Source: Utricularia gibba
Taxonomy: Eukaryota; Streptophyta; Magnoliopsida; Lamiales; Lentibulariaceae
Direction: 5' to 3'
Length of the DNA: 64,000 nt
NCBI GenBank assembly: GCA_002189035.1
Contig: NEEC01000009.1
Span: 2,852,001 to 2,916,000 of the forward strand
The notes beneath the pieces were generated by a model. It did not search any database. It was not told where the DNA came from and saw only the letters and a program-made list of their open reading frames with translations. The stretch's first letter is position 1. Each line of letters begins with the position of its first letter. Below, in pieces: positions 34,325 through 46,429 of this stretch. The position numbers and the translations under genes are program-made.

Positions 34325-36523
34325 ATGCCCGGCCTGGTGAACAACGGTGAGTTATTTTTTTCATTATTTCTCCTTGGGGGGTTGTTTTATGGCATCTCAG
34401 AATACCGTCGGTGAAGTCGAGTAATTTGTGTTGTGATGCTTTATCATGATGTTGATATCTTGTTTTGGGGAGTAGATGCGGGAGGTAAGTCGTAATAACC
34501 TTAGCTGATACTTTTCGTTGAGAACTGGGAATTGATTCTTGTGTTTGAGTGTTTGATCAGTGAAAGGTTTATCATGAAGTTCCTGGACTCATATTTTGCT
34601 GCCTTAGCTGTTGAAAGTAATTTATATCATGGATATTGTTTGCATTCTATAGGTTCTGGGATTGTGTTCGCCATTGGCTCCCACATTGAGGTCTTCAGTC
34701 CATCAAGAAAGTACTCCCGCATCAGCGGTCCTTTGACCTTCAGTAGAGAAGCTGCCAATACAAGGCCTTCAATTGATCTGCTCCCTGATGAGTGCATATT
34801 CGAGATCTTGAGACGATTGCCTAGTGGCCACGAAAGAAGCATATCTGCTTGTGTTTCGAAGCGTTGGCTGACAATCTTGAGCAGCATTCGTATTTCAGAG
34901 TATAGCTGGAGCAAGAATTCTGAGGGACACATGATCAACTTCGATGAAATTGTAAGTAATGAAGAAGTTGATGCTGAATGTGATGAGTGGCTTTCTAGGA
35001 GTGTGGAAAGTAGAAAAGCAGCAGATTTGCGGCTTGCTGCCATTGCGATTGGCACTTCAGCTCGTGGAGGTCTTGGAAAGCTCTCAATTCAAGGCAGTAA
35101 CTCGTTTATCGGTGTTTCAGACAGCGGTTTGGCAGCCATTGCTCGAGGCTGCCCATCTCTCAAAGATTTATCCTTATGGTGTCTACCCTCCATCAGTGAT
35201 GAAGGTCTCCTTGAAATAGCTCGAGAGTGCCATTCATTGGAAAAGCTCGACCTTTGCCTACTGCGTTCCATTTCAGACAGGAGTTTAGCAGTAATAGCCA
35301 AGAACTGTCAAAGCTTGAATGCATTGAGCATAGATTCATGCCCCAGAATTGGTGACAACACTCTACGTGCAGTTGCAAAGTTCTGCTCCAATCTGAAGTC
35401 CATTACTATCTTAGACTGTCCTCTTATTGGGGATTGTGGGATTTCAAATCTCCTGTCTTCACCTACTTGTGCCTTGACTCATGTGAAATTCCAAGCTCTA
35501 AATTTCTCCGATTACTCAGTTGCTGTGATAGGTTGCTACGGGAAGGCAATCACTAACCTCGTTTTATCCCATCTTCCCAATGTGAGGCAGAGAAGCTTGT
35601 GGGCTATGGCGAAAGCTAAAGGTCTGCAGTCCCTCACTTCCTTGACAGTGGCAGCATGCGGCGGCATGGGTGATTTGAGCCTTGAAGCTGTAGGAAGGGA
35701 CATTCCAAACCTGAAACACTTGACTATCCGCATGAACTGCTTCGTATCAGACAAGGGGCTTGTCTGCTTTCTGAAAGATGCTAATTCTCTTGAGTCGTTG
35801 CACCTGGAGGAATGTGATATGATCACTGAAACAGGCGTTTTTATGGTGCTTTCCGGCGCACTTTCAAAACTGAAGTCCTTAACACTGATCAAATGCATGG
35901 GGATTAAGGATGGAACATCCACAGAGCTCTCCTTTGTTTCTCCATCCAGATCTCTTCGACATCTTTCCATCCGAAACTGCCCTGGGATCGGAAACAGAAC
36001 CATGAGCATCATTGGGAAGCTGTGCCCGAAGCTCCACCATTTAGTTCTCAATGGACTTTGCAGGATCACAGATGATGGCCTGTTTCCACTACTGCAGAAA
36101 TGTGAAGATGGGCTTTCCAAGGTTTCTCTCAGCAACTGCTCCAGCTTGAGCGATGAAGTGGTGTTGTTCTTGTCAAGGCATCACAGCAAAACACTCAAGC
36201 AGCTAAACCTCTACGGTTGTTGCAAGATCACAGATACAAGTTTGTCTGCAGTTGCTGAGAAATGTCCCTCCCTGAACGACCTCGACCTGTCCAAATGCTC
36301 CATCACAGATACCGGCCTGGCCGCCTTGTCCAATGGGGTGCAGCTCAACTTGCAGGTTCTTTCCCTGTCTGGGTGCGCAATGATCTCCAGTAAGAGCCTG
36401 GCAGCTCTAGAGAAGCTTGGGAAGACTCTGGTAGCCTTGAATCTCCAGAAGTGCAGTTCCATGAGCACAGCCTCGATAGAACTTCTCTCTGAGAGATTAT
36501 GGATGTGTGATCTGCTGTACTAA
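34325..36523 (+). CDS. EBF1: EIN3-binding F-box protein (EBF1/2 type), SCF ubiquitin ligase subunit
   Basis: EBF proteins direct EIN3/EIL1 transcription factors to SCF-mediated degradation and so restrain ethylene signalling in the nucleus. Two exons: 34325-34346 (MPGLVNNG) and 34653-36523, giving 630 residues. The phase-1 intron at this place and the tiny first exon are typical of EBF genes, and this joint gives GSGIVFAIGSHIEVFSPSRK. The long ORF that begins upstream at 34532 is intron read-through. The F-box is SIDLLPDECIFEILRRLPSG ... VSKRWLTILSSI (about residues 55-100). About 18 leucine-rich repeats follow, e.g. GLGKLSIQGSNS, LEKLDLCLLRSISDRSLAVI, RHLSIRNCPGIGNRTMSIIG and LNLYGCCKITDTSLSAVAEK, ending ERLWMCDLLY. 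EBF1 versus EBF2 cannot be decided here. Confidence 0.95.
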
Positions 36524-37430
36524 ACGATGACACTAGCAAATGCCCAGCTGCGCATGATGATGCACTTGCTTACTACAACAAGGGAAGCTCGTTTTTAGCA
36601 GGCCGACTGTAGCCTGTTTCCCTTTAGCATCATCATCATCATCATGCTGCTGCTTCATCTGCTGTTTGTGTTAAACAGCAAGACTTCCTTGCTGTGGCTT
36701 TTCCTGGGTGCATTTTTTTCAGATGTCCTTCCCCTTAAACCTGAGGTTGCTTGCTTCCATGGGGGTTGGGAATTTGTCATATGGACCAGTTTGTGATTTG
36801 CAGAAATTGGGGGTTGTTGAGCAATTAAAATTTCTACCTTCATCGTTTGGGTCCATGTAACGTGGACCACATCTACATACATGCACCTTCATAATATAAA
36901 AAAATGTCAACGTTACATATTTAATACTTAAAAAAGTGAGTCACCGTCATAGTTTACAAGTTGCATCAATAGTCAAAAATGAGATCGTTTACAAATCTAA
37001 TCATTTTTATTTTTTATTTCACATTAAAACAAAAAAATAATATTGAAGATAATTTTTACACATTGTTCAAAATTGGAACCGATGCTCGGGCAATTCGATC
37101 ATTAAAAACACTAATCCTTTTTGCCAGCCAAATGTAATATCGAAAAAAAAATGAAATTTGGATGTGTCCAAAAACGAGAACTTTGAAAAATATTTTGTTT
37201 CAAAAAAGATCCTAAATGCGAAATTTTCTGAAATGTAGACCGGACATTGCCCAGATATAGACCGGATCCAACATGCACACACAGCAGGAAGATAATGGAG
37301 AAATGGGTTGCACAGAACTCTCAAGATCATGATCGCATTTCAGTCTTGAGCTCAGATAATTCTTTGACAAGAGCAGCAGAAGTTCGTAGTGGGAATGTCT
37401 CCCCTCCTTTTGGACTTACCACTGAAGAGA
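36524..37430. other. Convergent intergenic region: EBF 3' UTR and DAD1 3' UTR
   Basis: 36524-36900 is likely the long EBF 3' UTR, with a CAT/CTG-type triplet tract at 36630-36665. The middle is AT-rich. No gene is seen; the coding end of DAD1 is at 37431. Confidence 0.45.
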
Positions 37431-38701
37431 TCATCCAAGGAAGTTCATGATCACCAAATGAAGCACCAGGTTGCAGAGCACAAAATCCGCAAAGGCACGC
37501 TCTGGAGGCAAATCCTGCATATTTCAGGGGCGATGCAAGCAAGCGTCATTATGGTTCATGAATAGCATCATTTCAGGGAATTCTGTCACGAGTTTCAGTG
37601 GCCAACACTTGTAATAATAGCTAAAAGCATTTATTATAAACTATAGAGATGATACGATTCAGTGGTTTTCGGCTCTTAGAAATTGGCTAGCACAGGTGAT
37701 CACATATTTCGACCGGAGAAAATACATTTAGCAGGTTCTTGCCGAAGGTAAACAAACATCATCCTGATTTAAATAAAAAATGATGTAGAAATGCACCATC
37801 AAATAGCTGAAAGCTCTACATCTTGTAAGATCAACATAACAAAAGATACAGTTATCTGATAACCCAACTAGGTTTTAAACGTAAAACGCAGTTTTTCTCT
37901 CTACTTTCATGGATGCAAACAAACATATTTTATTCTTCACAACTAAGAGACAACATGTTTATATGGCTGAGATGGTGTCATGGTTCCAATTCCATAGTGT
38001 AATGCAAAGGGTACATGTAGAAAGATTGGAAAACATATAATTTCGCATTCCAGGGTGTTACCTTGAATTCCTCCTTGTTTTCCTTGTTTACTTGAATCCG
38101 AAGACAAGCTGTAACATTAGAAAAAAATCAGCAATTCACTGGACACTAGTTCACCCTGTGGGCAATAAAAGCGCACAAAAAAAGGTATTTAACTCACCAG
38201 CGAGGACAGCTGTCCCCACACAGGAAAGTACTCCTGAAAGAAAGGAGTTGAAGGGGAACGATCCAACAACGGCCATGTAAACAACCTAACAATCAAAAAG
38301 AGAAAACAGACCTGTTAAGCCATGAAAGCAGAATGGACATCATCGTTCTATCCTTCCAAACCACGGTTTTAAAATATTTCACAAACGGCGTCATATGATC
38401 AAAGCAATCTGAACCAACCCAGTCCAAAAACCTTCATATTGAAAACCAATTATCACGGAAGGGGTAAAATAAAGAAACAGACAAAAACCTGAATCAAGGC
38501 AGTAACCACCGCAAAGGCAATGTAAAGATCAATTATCTGCACGAATTCAAAGAATAATCAGGATAGCCATCCATATGCAGACACACATTCTCCAATGAGA
38601 ACTGATCTTGGGACCTTGAGGTTAGTTGGTGTGGCCGAGTAGGCGGAGCGAAGAGAATGCACAAGCGCTTCGGCATCCTTCGTTGTCGTAGATCTGCCCA
38701 T
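37431..38701 (-). CDS. DAD1: DAD1, oligosaccharyltransferase subunit
   Basis: DAD1 (Ost2) is a small integral ER-membrane subunit of the N-glycosylation oligosaccharyltransferase. Its loss triggers cell death in animals. Exons right to left: 38615-38701, 38489-38536, 38198-38285, 38062-38108, 37431-37514, giving 117 residues (family about 115). It reads MGRSTTTKDAEALVHSLRSA, TPTNLKIIDLYIAFAVVTAL, VVYMAVVGSFPFNSFLSGVL, ACLRIQVNKENKEEFK, and DLPPERAFADFVLCNLVLHL ending in MNFLG. Three hydrophobic segments are present, and all introns are GT-AG and in frame. The signature is unmistakable. Confidence 0.97.
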
Positions 38702-39886
38702 ATCTTCTTCACGCGCAATCCCCCCTCAGAAGCCTAACAAAACGGAAAATCCACTACAAGTAAACCTTCAAAGTCACGCCAGGACACCAAACCCGCCAGA
38801 AAACAAAAAGATTTACACCGAAAGTTTCAGAATTAAAACAATAGTGCATCGACGAAATCCTAACCATTAAATCGCAAGGCTCCTAGCCAAAACCAGTCGA
38901 TTCTTAAACCTAAGCATCATATATTTTGAATCACAAAGACAACGTAATACACACTGCACTCTACCTCAAGTAAATGGATCGGACTACGAGAGCACCAACA
39001 GGAAGAGCAACCGTCTCCTTCCTCGAATTCAACGCAGGTACGAGAAAGAGAAGGAACCAATCACAGAGGGCCGGAAACTTTAGATCCAACTTTGGCCCAG
39101 AGTGTTATAATGGACCGGCCCACATCAGAGCGATCCAAATCCATATTATTCTAAGATATTTAGATGGAATAAAATTAATTGATTAATAAATTATAAATAA
39201 AATGAAAAATGATTCATTTATATGAAAAAAATCACCATTTTTTAATGCAAATAAAAAATAAAGCATAAAAATATAAAATATATCGTGTTATATATAAATT
39301 TTGGTGGGATTTTCAAAATGGAGATATATTGAATTTTAATTTATTTTTCATAAATTTTATTTCACATAAAAATATAATATTTTATCATAATTATTTTCAC
39401 AAAATTGGGTTATTTCCTACTAAAAATAGTAGTAGTCTCTCTCGTTAAGCCTAAAAAAGAAACTTTTTACAGGCTGTATATGAATGTAAATTTCCTTTTT
39501 GAAATCAGGAAGAATGCTCCTTTGTGAAGGGTAGATAAGAAAAGGGAAGGGAAGCCTCCTTAAAATCTAAACCGAACTTCACGAAGATAAGGGAGTGGAC
39601 GCGGAGAAGTCATTGAAGAAATAAATGGAGTCTTTGGAGAATTAAGTGACTTCGCCGCCACCTTTGTTGTCTCTCATTCTGGTTAATTTCACACTCGGCA
39701 GCACTGGCTGTCGACGCCCTCCAGTCCATGAATTTTCTTGGCCGCTGCCGGGGATGCACTGAATGATAAGGGTTTCGGCGGGCTGGAGTGAGAACTGCGA
39801 TTTGGGACGAAGGTAGGAGGAACCATCAATGGTTTGGTTTGTCTCCGCAAGAAGACGTGCTTAAGGATTTTGTTTGACTGGCTGAA
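38702..39886. other. Divergent intergenic region between DAD1 and GH17 glucanase
   Basis: About 1.2 kb. 38702-39000 looks like DAD1 leader and promoter. 39130-39420 is extremely AT-rich. 39600-39886 is probably 5' UTR of the glucanase. No further gene is recognised. Confidence 0.45.
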
Positions 39887-41379
39887 ATGGAGAGGTTCGT
39901 GGGGATTCTGCGGTTCTTGGTTTTATTTTTCTTCGCCGGACGTGGTGGTACGTGGATTCCTCTGTTTTCTTTTGTTTTCTGTCTTTCTTGAAACTCGGTG
40001 ATCAGATACATATGCGCCATGGTTTCTTTTGTTGTTGAGGGCATGGGCATGAATCTTTTAGGTGGGAGATGATCAAAGTCTTAAGCTTGGTGCCTTTTTC
40101 ATCGACTTTCTGATTTTTCGTTTTGTTAATGTGATCTTGCGCTTTTCAGCAATCATGGCATCAGCGTTTACCGGAACATATGGAATCGATTACGGGAGAA
40201 TCGCGAATAACATCCCTTCTCCAAACGAAGTGGTTACGCTCCTAAAAGCTGCTAAAATCAAGAACGTGAGAATCTATGATGCTGATCATAGTGTTCTCAC
40301 TGCATTCAAGGGGTCAGGGCTTGAGTTGGTTATTGGGCTTTCAAACGACCATGTTCAGGAAATGAGCGCCGACGCGCATCATGCAGTGGATTGGGTCAGG
40401 GATAATTTGGTTTCTTTCCTTCCTGATACAAACATTGTTGGTATTGCCGTAGGAAACGAAGTTCTTGGAGGAAGCGACAATGGCCTTGCTGTAGCTCTGT
40501 TAGGTGCTGTGAAGAATATATATAATGCTACCAAGGAGCTTGGGATAAGCAATGAAGTTCAGATTACAACTGCACATTCGCAAGCAGTATTCGCAAATTC
40601 ATTCCCACCTTCTTCATGTATCTTCCAGGAGAGCGTTGCTCACGTAATGAAAGGGTTGCTGGAGTTCTTTTTTGAAATCGGGTCACCTTTCTGTCTAAAT
40701 GCATATCCTTTTTTGGCTTATACATACAACTCTGATGAGATTGATATCAATTATGCTCTGTTTCAGCCAAATGAGGGGATATATGATAAGAAAACTAATC
40801 TACATTATGATAACCTGCTGGATGCTCAGATTGATGCAGCATATGCTGCCTTGGAGGATGCTGGTTTCCCCAAAACAGAAGTCATAATTACAGAGACGGG
40901 GTGGGCTTCTCATGGAGATCCAAGTGAGCCTGCTGCCACCCCTGGCAATGCAAGAACTTACAATTATAACTTAAGGAAAAGGCTTGCCTTAAGGAAAGGA
41001 ACTCCAAGGAGACCAAACCATAGGCTGAAAGCTTACATTTTTGCCTTGTTTAATGAGAACTTAAAACCTGGAGCTGGTTCTGAGAAATACTATGGACTGT
41101 TCAAAGCAGACGGCAGTGTGTCATCCAATATCGGGTTCCCTGGGCTTAAATCTTCCTCTGGTGCTTCTTCATGCAAGGTACTTTTTGCTGTTTTCCTTAT
41201 TCTGTTTTGCATGTTTACTCTCTGTCATTGTTGATTATAAACTGCTTCTCATGCCATGTAGCAAGTCAAAAAAATGTGTGGCACAACAACTAATCTATAT
41301 TGTATGCGTTATGCAGGAGCTGATTGTTCTGCTGTCATTCTTAGTTTCATTTCTTCACTTGCTCTTGGGATGTCCATAG
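39887..41379 (+). CDS. GPI-anchored glucan endo-1,3-beta-glucosidase (GH17), with two possible C-terminal tails
   Basis: GH17 enzymes cut beta-1,3-glucan (callose) in the wall or at plasmodesmata; this resembles At2g27500 (glucanase 14-like). Exon 1, 39887-39947, encodes the signal peptide MERFVGILRFLVLFFFAGRG. Exon 2 starts at 40150. The mature enzyme starts at FTGTYGIDYGRIANNIPSPN. The acid/base Glu is in VGIAVGNEVLGG and the nucleophile Glu in VIITETGWASHGDPSE; ALFNENLKPG and YYGLFKADGS are also typical. No X8/CBM43 domain follows. After SSGASSCK the reading can continue to a stop at 41232-41234 (tail VLFAVFLILFCMFTLCHC). Alternatively it can splice 41177 to 41317 and stop at 41379 (tail ELIVLLSFLVSFLHLLLGCP). 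Both tails are hydrophobic, as a GPI signal should be. Confidence 0.92.
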
Positions 41380-41525
41380 TTTTCAAATAAACTGGATGTA
41401 TCTCATGGTATGATTATGATTAAGCCGATAGTTACAGAATCATTTATTCTTCTCCAATCCTCAGGACATTTTGTCTCAAAGCCACAAGATATTAGCAAGA
41501 TAACTTTTAATGTGATCCACAAAAC

Positions 41526-43217
41526 TTACAGTAATGGATGGTAGTAATTCCCTGGCTGCTCCAATCCAGTGTATTGTGACAGGCCATGAGGAAAACCAGC
41601 ACCATGGTAACTTACTGGTGAGCCATTAATTTTGGCAAAGCCCATTTCTCCTGGCATTCCATTGTTGGCATACTGCTGCCAGAGGATTTGCTCCTGTGTC
41701 AGCAGCTGTTGCTTCCTCTCCATGTCTGCTATTTGCACATATGCTGGTGGAGGCACCACAAGAGATGCTGCGAATGGATCGACAGGTGGTGCCGATCCAT
41801 CCGGTGCCGGCAAGAGGAGTTGCTTATTCTGTGTGGATACAGGCAATGCCACACTGCTTGCACTTCCATTGCTTAGATGAGAGTTGTTTATGTGTTGTGT
41901 GGCAGTTCCCTGATCGTAAATGCCGTTCAGTAGTAACATGTCAAAGCCACCGGTGAACTCAGCCTTGTGACTGGATAAACTGCTGGTGCAATCAACCAGA
42001 AGAAGCTCCCAATTGGCTTTGTCACCTTCTGAAGCAGGATCTTTCCAAGCTGAGGTTGCTTCAGGCTCCGAGAAATCAATCCATTCGTTGTTTTTGGTAG
42101 CAGAACCAGGAGACGAGAACAGAGCCAATGCCATTTTGTTGCTCTCTTCTAGTGCTGATTCTGCACCATTTTTTAGATCAACCAAATCCTCTGTAACTTG
42201 ATGGCTAGTACTCTTCTGTGGAGGCTGTGAAATTGTCTCCTGAATCAGATTCTCCGGCGGGGGAAGAGCTCGAACTTCATTCAAGCTCTGTTCTTTCTGG
42301 CTACCCGTTTCTCTTCTCTTGTCCCTCAAGAGAGCTTCAAGATTCCCCAGGAGCTCGTCAGTGATTCTCTCAACTTCCGGGAAGTCAGAAGGCCTCAAGA
42401 GTCCTATTCCCTTGCACCAGCAATATAACTTCATGAGATCTCCGACGATCTTCGCCGCATCGACGTACGCATCGAAAGCGTTGGCACAAGAAGGATAATC
42501 CATCTCTGAGAAGGAATCCAACCAGCTTTCTAGCACGGCGGATACATCACTATACAATCTGAAACTATCCTTCACCAGCAACTCCATGGCAACCAGCACC
42601 AGCTGGGAGTTTTCCGCAGCGCCGGTAGGCTTCGAGTCCAGGAGACGAGCAAGAAGGTGAAGCCACCGGTTTAATCTTCCCAAAACTCTGTCTGGCTGCA
42701 TCCTCCAATTCACAGCAGCATCATCTCTTGAATCCTTGTTCTCATTGTTGGCTTGGACCATGAACTCGAGCTTACGATCCAAATACTCTGAATATCTTCT
42801 CACGAAGCGCGAATGATCCCAGGAATTCAAATGGGCGTCGTCTCGGAAACCCGACATGTCCAGAATCCTCACCCCTTTCCCATTCGAAACCATCAGATGC
42901 TGTGCGAACAGAGTCTCCCCTTCGCTCAGCAACTGATGAACAAGCATCAAAGCTTTCAGAGCCACCACCCAATCGTGGGTTCGATTCAGTCTTTTCCAAA
43001 CGGCGGACACCGCCACTTGCACATACGCATCGGAATTCCAGAGCATGTTGAGTATCTGCTTCACATACTTACCATCTGCAGGCTCCCCATCATGGCTCGT
43101 GGCCTTCAGAACCAAGACTTCGAGATCAGGGGCAGCACTCCCAGCAACCTTCGCCAAGCGTATGCTCGTTTGATCCTTCACCAACCCGATTGCCTTCCTG
43201 ATGCTCCTGGTCGCCAT
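41526..43217 (-). CDS. ANTH/AP180-type clathrin assembly protein (ECA4/CAP1 family)
   Basis: ANTH proteins bind phosphoinositides and clathrin/AP-2 and recruit cargo at the plasma membrane or trans-Golgi. Single exon of 563 residues, starting MATRSIRKAIGLVKDQTSIR; the GTG upstream at 43232 is not used. ANTH domain about residues 1-290: DLEVLVLKATSHDGEPADGK, DWVVALKALMLVHQLLSEGE, ILDMSGFRDDAHLNSWDHSR and FVRRYSEYLDRKLEFMV. The C-terminal half has the family motifs VRALPPPEN, TEDLVDLK, LALFSSPGS, GGFDMLLLNGIYDQG and VDPFAASLVVPPPAYVQIAD, the DPF motif being an AP-2 binding element. Overall pattern matches At2g25430/At4g32285, although this copy is shorter (about 650 there) and diverged in the ANTH domain. 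It is convergent with the glucanase gene. Confidence 0.92.
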   Translation of the reverse strand: MATRSIRKAIGLVKDQTSIRLAKVAGSAAPDLEVLVLKATSHDGEPADGKYVKQILNMLWNSDAYVQVAVSAVWKRLNRTHDWVVALKALMLVHQLLSEGETLFAQHLMVSNGKGVRILDMSGFRDDAHLNSWDHSRFVRRYSEYLDRKLEFMVQANNENKDSRDDAAVNWRMQPDRVLGRLNRWLHLLARLLDSKPTGAAENSQLVLVAMELLVKDSFRLYSDVSAVLESWLDSFSEMDYPSCANAFDAYVDAAKIVGDLMKLYCWCKGIGLLRPSDFPEVERITDELLGNLEALLRDKRRETGSQKEQSLNEVRALPPPENLIQETISQPPQKSTSHQVTEDLVDLKNGAESALEESNKMALALFSSPGSATKNNEWIDFSEPEATSAWKDPASEGDKANWELLLVDCTSSLSSHKAEFTGGFDMLLLNGIYDQGTATQHINNSHLSNGSASSVALPVSTQNKQLLLPAPDGSAPPVDPFAASLVVPPPAYVQIADMERKQQLLTQEQILWQQYANNGMPGEMGFAKINGSPVSYHGAGFPHGLSQYTGLEQPGNYYHPLL

Positions 43218-43782
43218 CCTCCGAAAACCCACTGTTCAATAAACAACACCCCAGACCATCACTTGACTACAAACTCAATATAAAACCACCATGTTTGAAT
43301 TCAGAGTAACTGACAAACACAGCAAGACCCCTGCTTCCATTACGTAGAGAAAGGGGAGAAGTAACGACTTTTAAGAGTGACAGGAGGAGCAAAGGAAAAC
43401 TACACAGGAGAAGCAAGAACGCGTGAGGACTTTGTTGAGTCTGCGAGAAAATCTTTTCTTTCTCCATAAGGTATGGTTTTTCCAACTTTTGACTAAGACG
43501 CTGATTTGCCCTGCTTTAAACACACGGTTTAGTCATTAATTAAGAACAATTATCACCACATTAAGTAGCCATAGATGTAATTAAATACTGCAAATAACCG
43601 CAATTGGAAGGAATCCAGCTACCAACATTAAAAAAACATTCATCATGTCCTGCATGTGAGGATAAGTTGCTGTTGATGATTGATGCATGGGCTGGGCTGG
43701 CTGTGTTCCTGTTTTGTTGCTTCCCTTTTCCATAAAGCTGCTCCATGGTTCCATCCATCTATCCATCAGGCATCCTGTACAA

Positions 43783-43808
43783 GGAACTGGGAACTGGGAA
43801 CTGGGAAC
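43783..43808. repeat. Short tandem repeat, unit GGAACTG
   Basis: Three full 7-bp units plus a partial fourth, uninterrupted. Confidence 0.8.
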
Positions 43809-43871
43809 ACACCCACACAAACCCTGCAAAAGTGGCCCATCTCATTCTCCCCCCTTTCTCTAATTTCGCCT

Positions 43872-43892
43872 TCCTCCTCCTCCTCCTCCTCC
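43872..43892. repeat. (TCC)7 microsatellite
   Basis: Seven uninterrupted TCC units inside a long pyrimidine tract. Confidence 0.85.
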
Positions 43893-44372
43893 TCTCTCGC
43901 TCTCTGCTGTGCAGCACCGCTCCCCCGGATTCGCAAGTTCCTTCATGCTTTTCCACAGCTTTCTTGAACTTACTCCTGCCTTCTCCAGATGTCAGTTCAA
44001 GGACGCTGCGGGAAAATTTGATGTATCTGAACTTCCAATCCCCAAGGTAACGCTTCTCACCAACTTCACTTCCCCCACCTGGTTGTCTGGATTTTCTTTC
44101 TCGTACGGATCCAAGGAGACAAAAAAAAAAGTTACCTTTCACCTGTTTAGTGCAAGTTACCTTGGATTTGGAGTGTTTTTGTTCTTCAAATTGGATCAAA
44201 AGTAGGTTAAAAACCTCTTTTTACCTACTGTCATCTTGCTCTTCAGGCTCCACTTTGCATTCTTATCAACTCCTGTGTTTTGGGCTTAGTGGGCCCCTTG
44301 CATCATTTTCACTGTCCAAAATCATATGAAATAAATTAACTACTTTTGTAAATGATCTCATATTACTCTAAT

Positions 44373-44402
44373 GGCATTGGCATTGGCATAGGCATAGGCA
44401 TA
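44373..44402. repeat. Short tandem repeat, unit GGCATT/GGCATA
   Basis: Five 6-bp units: two GGCATT followed by three GGCATA. Confidence 0.8.
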
Positions 44403-46051
44403 GTACCATTTTACATTCCACAGGGGCACCACATCTCCTTGGTACTTGACTTAGGAGGTCCATGCTTCCATATTTTTATAAATCCTAACAATAGATTTTC
44501 AAAACATGCGTGATTCGTAAAACATTTGTATAATCTATGCAAAAAACATCTTTCAAAACTATTAACGTCTCTTAATCAAACGAGTTTTATATTTCAACTA
44601 TTCTAAACTCATATATCAAACACAATATCATTTTAATATATGCTCCTAAAATCCATTCATACAAATAACTTAAATATATTATTAATTAAATTAATGAATC
44701 CAAAAAATGAGGGAGATAGATAAAATTATATATGATAATTGCGTACGTGTGCAGGGCAAATGAAAGGATTGATTCAGATGTCAGAGAAGATTCCCTGCCC
44801 TTGTTTCCTCTTTGTCATAACTGAATTCACCTTTTTTATTTATTATTTTACATTTATCCTCATCAATGTCAAAATATTACAATAAAACTTATTTAATTTT
44901 CATTATATACAAAAAACAAACAATTGAACCATTATAATTTATTTATAAACTATGTTATTAATTAAATGTATTATTTATGTTTCATGATTATCGTATTGAC
45001 ATAATAACATATTATCATATCAATCCACATGCACCATAGGGTTAAACATGTAAAATAAAAAATATTTAAAAGGTTAGTTTACTGTTTAAACATTAATGTG
45101 TTTGATAATAATATATGTTTGATAAACTAGTTTAACAATACACAAATATTTTACAAAACTACTATAAAATACTCCCTCTGAATTAGGTATTTCAAGATTT
45201 ACATTTTATGTGAGTTCTAAACAATTCAATTTATAAGGTTTTTTTTAAAATACATCTCCCAAACATAATATTATTTTAAAAACATGTATTTAAAACCTAT
45301 GTACCAAACAAACTTTCATGTTAATTACATATATAAGCCGAGGCCCAAATATATTAGTCTACAGCCCAGGCCCATGGTCCAATCGAGAAACGGAAAACGT
45401 TTAAGGCTTCGGTTGGGTTCATATGGGCCGAGCCGGGGGTGGGCCCCCACATTTGATTCAGAAGTATTTTTTTTAAAAAAATTAAATACGTGTATACAAC
45501 TTTCTAAATTTGTTCTGGTAATCGAATGCTTACTGACAACTCTTGCTCCTATATTTACGTGTTGAATGTTTCCAATATTGGAAACCATTTCCATTTCTGG
45601 TCTTGCAGGCGACAATTTATTTTATTTATCTATTAATTAGTATTATTTTTTGAAGGCTTTCGATAATTAGACTGCTGTAACTATGCGTAGAGTACGATTA
45701 ACTGCCATTTTCAGTAAGTTAATTGTCCTTTAATTCTCTCACGTTCCATCAGCGATTTCCTTCCCTGGAATTCCGAACCCTAATCAATTTGATTAATAAA
45801 ATATATTCCAGAAAAAAATAAAATTTAAATTTTGTGACAAAAATAAAGGAATATATTATTAATAGTGGGGATGAACCGGACAAATAAAAGAGCAGGATTT
45901 GAGGGTAAATTGGAAAAAAAGACAATTTTACAATTAGGGCTTCCATGTTTTACAGTTGTTGCCACGAGAGTCGCCTACTTTTGGGAGCATGTGGGTTTTC
46001 CAATATTGGGCAAGCACTTGTCTCAATGGAAACCCTTTTCTCTGGTTCCTT

Positions 46052-46071
46052 GGGGGGGGGGGGGGGGGGGG
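46052..46071. repeat. Run of 20 G
   Basis: Uninterrupted homopolymer of 20 G, about 360 bp upstream of a MIR156 hairpin. Confidence 0.9.
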
Positions 46072-46429
46072 AATGTTTGGGAACCTGATTTTCCAGAAAA
46101 GTTTCTAAAATGTCAAATACCAACTCAAGATTATTAGGTCTAGCATGCCGCCAAGTGCCAATGGAGCACGGGTAGGATTCCCTTTTGTGTTGGCAGCTAT
46201 TGATGCTTGACTGGTTCAACCAGCGCCCCACAATTGGGAGGCGAAGATTCCAAGAACCCCCTGCTCATCTTCTCCTGCTCCCCTTTGGGAAAATAATCCA
46301 ATGCTTCTGGTCCTTCATAAAGTGTGATATAATGTCGCGTAAAGCCCTAAAGTGGGTGCCTTCTGAATTCCTTAGCAACTCAGATCCGATCTGGGTTTAT
46401 GGGTAGAGGACGTGGTATTTATTTGTTCT

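Larger units (their letters stand above)
43218..46429. other. 3.2-kb intergenic region upstream of the clathrin-assembly gene and first MIR156
   Basis: 43218-43500 is probably the 5' UTR and promoter of the ANTH gene. 43680-44200 has several overlapping short ORFs with no known motif. 44300-45870 is AT-rich without genes. Simple repeats at 43783, 43872, 44373 and 46052 are listed separately. 46140-46429 probably leads into the first MIR156 transcript. No transposon ends were recognised. Confidence 0.45.

Noticed and set aside
34532-34652. Upstream part of the long EBF ORF as N-terminal coding sequence
   Set aside because: A phase-1 intron from 34347 to 34652 joins MPGLVNNG to the conserved GSHIEV region and matches the family start; the upstream codons match no EBF protein.
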